From Acheta domesticus (taxonomy: Eukaryota > Arthropoda > Insecta > Orthoptera > Gryllidae), in assembly GCA_031308135.1 (NCBI GenBank), contig JAHLJT010009436.1, forward strand, positions 124,237,366-124,301,365: a stretch of 64,000 nt of DNA, in the 5' to 3' direction. Numbering within the stretch: the stretch's first letter is position 1; each line of letters begins with the position of its first letter. The notes under the pieces are model-generated. The model saw nothing but the letters and a program-made list of their open reading frames with translations. It made no database searches and was not told the origin of the DNA. A program made the position numbers and the translations under genes. Of the stretch, positions 58,371-64,000 are shown piece by piece.

Positions 58371-59600
58371 ATGAACTGGGTATGAAAATTCAGACGGTAG
58401 GCGCAGTATGAGAATAGGTGATATAACACATTCAAATATTTGTGGAAGTCGAATTTATTTTATTGCTTTCCCGACTGCTATCATGAGAATGGTAGGTTGT
58501 AAGATAATTATTGTTTAACAAAAACGATCTGTTACGTTGAGAGTGTTAAAATAGTGCATTTTTTTCTTGACAATAGCTGTTTTATTATTTATCTGTCATT
58601 TACAAATATGTATTATCACTCACTTGAAAAATTGTAGAAAGGTGATAAATGCTTTAGCAATTTCAATTTTCATGAATTAAGAAGGATAGCACAGCACAAA
58701 GAAGAAAATATTTTGTAGAGTATATCATTCAGAGCATCTTAGGGATAATTTACTTTTTGTTGCATTCCGATATTCGTTGCACCTCCTCGAAAATAATCGG
58801 TAACAGAAAAGAGAAAACTTTCATCGGAATCGAAATGTTTTTTGTTTTTTTATTTACACGCCTCATTCCATTTGCGGGATGGTGATGTCCAGGCGGCGCG
58901 AATCGCGGCAATGTAAAAGTAACTCGCTTCTAGTGTGCTAGACCTTTGGTTTGCGAACACACACAAACATACACATCTGGTATTATGTAACGTAATTTAT
59001 TTCTTGAACTACACTCGCCGTTTTGTCATTACAGTTTTAATTAGAGAGATACGTGTTATGGACGTTGAAGGCCGCTTACTAGAAATGTTTTTCTACTGAG
59101 GACAACATGCTGCAAATACGTGTTGCAAATGAAGGTTGGTTACATTCTATGCATTCCGCATTGACAAGTCAGAACTTACGTCCATGTAAGAAATTAAACG
59201 AGGAGAGACGTTTCCCGAAAATCTATAATTATTGCATCTTGACATTTTTCTCAGTAATAAATATATTATTATTAATACGTGAAAGAGGATAATAAATTTT
59301 ACAATATTACAGAGTATTCAAATTCAAAACATGAGATAATCATGTTATTACGGTTAATATTGCTGTATCGCTTGCCGCAGTATCGCTTTTTATGTGTTAA
59401 CCGCGAATAGATGTGAAAGTTGCACACTAATTGATTCGTGTTCAATGAGGGTGTGCCGGGGGCTACGACTACATGAAGATCGAGTTAAATTGTCGTTGTG
59501 CCAGAATTCTTCCCAGAGACTTTTTCGAAGCTTTAAATCGCGAATGACTATCACAGTTTTGTCATAGCTCAAAGCGCTGTCACAAAATGCAATGCAAGAC
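58371..59600. other. AT-rich desert
   Basis: No supportable feature. Confidence 0.55.
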
Positions 59601-59609
59601 AAGATTGAA

Positions 59610-59930
59610 TTGCGAAATGCAAAATGAGATTCAGAAATGTACTGTTCTTCGATAGATTTATTGTATCCTATATCTATATGTGAAAGTATTTAAACATACA
59701 TTGTTGATGAAAGAATTATGCTTCAAGAATACTGTTGAGACTGTTTTATTTTAGAACCGTGTGTCTCAACGCGCAATGCAGCAATACAAGTTTCACAAAT
59801 GAACTTTTCTTTCATAGTTTTACTCTGATAACATGTGATACATAAATGAAAGAATTAAAACACACATTACTCGTAAAAGAATGTTACCTCGCGAATGATG
59901 TTGGGGTGATCTTATTTTAAAATTAAAACC
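59610..59930. repeat. Diverged tandem duplication, about 166-bp period
   Basis: Segments around AAACATACATT (from 59692) and AAACACACATT (from 59858) align over about 65 bp, each ending in TTATTTTA. Weaker similarity continues upstream. Many substitutions indicate an old duplication. Confidence 0.5.
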
Positions 59931-60044
59931 AACTTGATTGTCTTTCGTAATATCCTGACACATTTATTTTACGATCGCGACGAAGTGGAACAATTTATGA
60001 AAATGCCATCAAACGCCCATTAAAATGTGTGGAAGGGGCACCAT

Positions 60045-60360
60045 CGATTACCGACGGATCCCATGCTTGGCACGGAGCCCACACGTGGTACTTTTCCACC
60101 GCAATGTGTGCCTCCATGTGTTAACTGGCGCTTCTCGACAGAGCAAATCGCTCGCCCCATTATCGCCTCTTGTAGCGAGTCGATCACATTGGACGTAACG
60201 AGCGCGCTCGGACGCGGGTGGGGGAGAGGGGTATTTGGTCGGATCCGCGCGCACGGCCCTCCTCTCGCCTCGCGTGTGAAGTGGAAGGGCTATCCCGTGT
60301 ATGCCGCCGTGAATTCAACGCGTCACTGCTCGTTGTGTTTGTGGATATGTGGGGGATGAG
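60045..60360. other. GC-moderate island 29
   Basis: CpG-bearing, with GGGTGGGGGAGAGGGG near 60213. The + frame of 110 codons is unrecognised. Confidence 0.4.
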
Positions 60361-60579
60361 GCGAATTCGTAATGGAGGATATCGAACGCACAATATAAAT
60401 CATATCTTTTATATATCATTTTCGTGACTGAATCACGTCTTACACGAGAATAAATGAAAATGTATATACGATGGTTATATTATGCATACTTTGTATTATT
60501 ATTTTTAATGTATACATACGTAGCGTCTATAAATGTAAATGTTTGCTTTCCTTTTGTGGACGAGCACTGTCTTATGAGT

Positions 60580-60865
60580 GCGAAAGCACGAGCGTCGGGG
60601 CATGGAATCCACGTTTCGGCTGCGCCGACGTCTGGCCCGCCACGCGGAGCGCGCGTCATTCCGGCACCCGGCCAGAGCCGGAAGGGCGCTCCTCAACCCC
60701 GCCTTGGAGCAGATCTCGACGAGCAGAGCGGTTCCAACTGGCGCGAGAGTATTGGCATCGTCAGTGCCGCCGGGCGGGCAGTCCGACTTATCCGCTCGCG
60801 CTACTGCAGAAGCCCTCTGTCCTGCCCGAGTTATCAGTTTGGGCATATCAAGCTGACCGTTGATT
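60580..60865. other. GC-rich island 30
   Basis: CpG-rich but not repetitive. An ATG at 60602 opens an 84-codon + frame with a mixed, somewhat protein-like composition (the longer ORF begins at 60578). Competing frames of 113-137 codons overlap, so coding is not supported. Confidence 0.35.
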
Positions 60866-62075
60866 AAATGCGGTATTTATGACTTTTAAGTTCAGATTTT
60901 TTAAAATTAAATTACAAGAAGGATAATATTCGAAAATGACTAGGAATACCTTCTTCACAATAATTTGTTCAACTCAAAGTCAACTCGAAGAATGCGAATG
61001 TAGGAATTTTTTTTGGGGGGGGGGGATTTGCCCTACATACAGACCAACACCTTCCCATTGTTTAGAGTTCTATAAGGGGTTCTTCTAAGAAAAAAACATC
61101 GTTTACGGAGATTTTCATGCATTTCCGTTTCTTGCATTCGAGGTTTCTTTAATTACGTTAATTTATGCACACGAATTGTGAAAACCATCGACTGTATCAT
61201 ACCACTTAAAATTTACTGATGAGATATCGTTTAAAGTTACTATTCTTGTCAGATTACATTATGAAAGAGAAAGGGTTTGCATTTTATTGGAGAATTATTG
61301 AAGTTTCATACCATTTATTTTGGTATATTTGTAATATTTTTGTAAAATGAACCAGCATTACATTTTCTTAATTTCCACCCAATGATTTTTTTTATTACAT
61401 CTGTCATGAAATACCAGTACTGTCATTGGTGACCATACTGTGGAAAGAAATTTCTTCCTTCGTGTTTCTCTCTCAAATACAGTTACAAATCTGTAGGGAA
61501 ATGAACAACGTTTTTAGGTGGGTCGTTTTTCTTCATATTCAACTCATGGGAAGGCATTTATCTTCTTAAATTGCCAAATAAAAGTTAAATCTGAGGCAAT
61601 TTCATGAATACCGCTAAAATGTATGAACAGGATGAAAAATTATCGCAGAAGATGTTAAAAGCCGGGGTATTCATCAAAGAAAAGAGAAGAGTGTCGTAAG
61701 TTTTCTCGTATGTTTCGGAGGAAAATCGTGTAGATTTATTCCTGACTGTTCTTGTCCGCCACTTTTCCGCACTAATAATCATGGAAGAACACTCTTCAGA
61801 GCAACTTCCTCATTTCCAATATGTCTCTGCAACCATTATTGATAACATCACCAACATAAATGAGAGTAGTAACGTCAAAGGAAACCGTTAAGTAAGAGTG
61901 AGAATAAATAGTCGAGGAAGAAAGAAAAAGAGTACAACAGCAATGCCATAGGAAGAAGCATGAATAGAAACAGAACTGATTTTTTTTTAAATTCTTGAAA
62001 TGTTAACAGACAAACGAATGGAGCGCCTGAGAAAGTAACTTCAAATGAAGAAGCTAATGACGAATGAACGAGAGG
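60866..62075. other. AT-rich spacer with 14-G run
   Basis: No gene. A T8 run followed by a G run of about 14 lies near 61004-61025. The right part (61,880-62,070) is purine-skewed on the + strand. Confidence 0.5.
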
Positions 62076-62079
62076 GGAA

Positions 62080-62535
62080 ATAAGCGCGTAAGCTGGCGTG
62101 GGTATCGCTCGTAGAGACGGGAAGAGGAACCCGTCGGATTTGGGGGCAGCCATTGAAGGTTCCAATGGTGTGGGTGGCAGCCAGCCGCGACGTGTGCCCA
62201 GGGGGGCGTCTCGTCTTGGCCGGAATTAATTGAGGGTAGAATCCTTGACTGGGGCCGGGGCATGGGGACAGCCCAGCCTCGCGGGACGCGAAGGCAGGCG
62301 GCTGTGATGCGGACGGAAGGGGGTGTATGTCCGGCTCCCCCTAAGAGTAGCCTCGCGGCGGCGAGGGCGGCGGTGGCGGCGAAGCGCCCCTGAATTATGG
62401 AGCCCTGTTAATGGACACGGTCCGCGCCAGTTGCCGCGCCGCCCGAATAATTCACGCCGCCGTCGCCGCCTCTGTCGCCGCGTAGCCGGCGTCGCACCAG
62501 CGTGGGGGAAGTGACCGCCAAGCGAAAAGTCCCCA
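62080..62535. promoter_or_regulatory. GC-rich island 31 with embedded TAAT sites
   Basis: CpG-rich. Three AT-rich cores sit in GC-only surroundings between 62390 and 62455: TGAATTATGG, GTTAATGG and GAATAATTCA. As in the 47.2-kb island, this selective placement suggests homeodomain regulation. No coding support. Confidence 0.4.
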
Positions 62536-63079
62536 GCGACGCTCGGAAAATGCTCCAAGTGAGAAGCTCGTTTATCAGCAAACCCGTCCCTTAATTTTTA
62601 TGTTCTTCGGTCTTCTTGTCAAGCGTAAATGCCATTGTAAAACTCAACAACTTAGCTTTGGCTTATTATTTAATTAATTTCAGGGGTCGAATACAGAAAA
62701 GTATGGTTCATTATAGAATGATCGATGTAATTAAATGCGCCCAAAATCCTATATCGATTAACACCTTGAATTGTAGAATTCCCAAGTAATTTTTAAGGTC
62801 TTCGTGTTATCAATTTTTTTTAACAAGACATCTTTTAATTGGGCAAATATTATGTAAGTAAGAATACGAGTGTCGAATGTAAGTGGAAATTTACAATTTA
62901 GTCAGCAGTCTGAATCACATTTAACGAAATTCTTGTTGTATGGACTCCAGGAACAATCACAGGAATGAATGTCAAGTATTCTGAATAATTTTAATGATTT
63001 CTCCTACAATTGGCATTATTTCAATAAATTCTTTGTTTTGCTCAATTCAAAATTCCTTCAAAGTACGGGTAAGGTATCA
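62536..63079. other. AT-rich spacer
   Basis: No supportable feature. Confidence 0.55.
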
Positions 63080-63360
63080 ACGTCGCTAACACGAAGGTAG
63101 CGAGTATGTCTGTTGAGAGGATATGCAAAGGAATGATGGTGGGAATCGAGGTCGGGGAACTACCCTCACTGCGGCATGAGACGCCAGTGGACCAGCCTAC
63201 GTCTCGCGAGGTCGGTAGGGTCCAGAGGCAGGCCTCCTTTGCAGGCCGCGCCCTCTTCCTGCTCCATTCTCTGTCACTCAAGGCGCGCGCCGCTGCCAAA
63301 CCGGCTCGCGCTCTCTTTGCACGGCGACTCGTCGGCCCTGCCTCATAATGTCGGGACTCA
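63080..63360. other. GC-moderate island 32
   Basis: CpG-bearing. The right edge has CCTCATAATG and CTCATAAAGC, which resemble posterior-Hox sites. An 80-codon + frame (63106-63348) is unrecognised. Confidence 0.35.
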
Positions 63361-64000
63361 TAAAGCGTTTGGAACAAGTCATGCCGGAACTCACTTGTTC
63401 ATTTTACGTGACGCGGGTGTTCTATTATACTTGAAGGATGTTTTCTGGTTAAAACAGTCCAATTTGTATTACGATCACACAGTAAACAGGAAAATCACTG
63501 AATTTTTGAATTGCAAATTATTTAGTTTAATTTCTGATATACTTGCAAAGGTAATAAAAAATATATCAAGGCTTTTTAATGTTCTTTTCACAAAATATAA
63601 TGTTGAATTTTGTTTGTGATTAAATCAAGCAGAATCTTAATAGAAGTTTGTGTTAATGTACACTTCCTAGGGCCTTTGGTATATTTTTGTTTTATTGCAA
63701 AAAATTGTTAATTTAGCCCTAACGTTAATTATTCATTCTTCCGGACATGTTAAGTTGGTAGGCAGCTTGTATAGTATTTTCCCATTAAACACTCTAGGCA
63801 TTGGGACAGCCTGCCCCTGCTGACGTTGTACATAGTTGTTACGCGGGTTGCATAACATATAGGGGACAATCCATACACACACAAGTCCATAGAAAGAGTC
63901 GGATTTTTTCATCATAATACTGCCATGGACAATAGTATAATTTTTTGCTTGAACATTGAAAATTGCCGAGCACGTTTTTCACCTCAAATATAACACATTT
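63361..64000. other. AT-rich spacer to window end
   Basis: No supportable feature. Confidence 0.55.

Noticed and set aside
1..64000. CRISPR array, phage, operon or bacterial gene cluster
   Set aside because: No regularly spaced repeats, no gene packing and no ribosome-binding-site/start pattern were seen; composition and repeats point to an animal nuclear genome.
1..64000. Reverse transcriptase, transposase, homeobox or other known coding domain
   Set aside because: I read the translated frames on both strands for familiar catalytic or DNA-binding signatures and saw none that I could defend.

Overview
This looks like non-coding, AT-rich nuclear DNA from an animal, most likely an arthropod and possibly an insect. 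The evidence is indirect. There is no bacterial-style gene packing, no long open reading frame, tRNA-derived SINE-like repeats, a hAT-like terminal-repeat relic, and a Penelope-type hammerhead-like inverted repeat. I recognise no protein family, and no rRNA or intact tRNA. Nothing here is an annotated-quality coding gene, so I report only a few weak candidate exons, marked as such.

The dominant architecture is a mosaic. About 38 GC-rich islands, mostly 200-1100 bp, are set every 1-3 kb in an AT-rich background that still contains many CpG dinucleotides. The islands therefore stand out by base composition, not as relics of CpG decay. They carry long stop-free frames on several strands at once, which is what high GC alone produces, so most ORFs in them are composition artefacts. 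Several islands have promoter- or enhancer-like content: two perfect CREs plus an inverted CCAAT box (about 16.16-16.51 kb), RFX X-boxes (2.79 and 33.98 kb), TAATTA sites embedded in GC-rich DNA (47.2-48.3 kb, 62.1-62.5 kb), a PBC/Hox site (38.63 kb), and very compact G-quadruplex motifs (9.58, 38.56, 44.95, 50.15 and 52.2 kb). Short CG-containing repeats with 5- or 10-bp periodicity recur in many islands.

The AT-rich parts hold possible regulatory clusters: homeodomain cores at 21.8-22.0 kb and 34.5-34.8 kb, Abd-B/Cdx-like sites at 41.0-41.2 kb, and a CRE pair at 58.35 kb. They also hold decayed mobile elements: a hAT-like element at 19.8-20.1 kb, a 255-bp inverted repeat with a hammerhead-like core at 44.3-44.5 kb, and tRNA-like SINE sequences at 28.1, 37.7, 54.0-54.3 and 56.4 kb. 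Tandem duplications lie at 5.0, 6.3 and 59.6-59.9 kb.

The most interesting hypothesis is that the window lies in a very long intron, or the regulatory desert, of a developmental gene on the + strand. Four positions on that strand (12.54, 22.57, 47.60, 52.93 kb) have a 3' splice site joined directly to a 5' splice site, the arrangement of recursive-splicing ratchet points. The site at 22,570/22,571 is the best. By motif count alone such sites could arise by chance, so this stays an inference.
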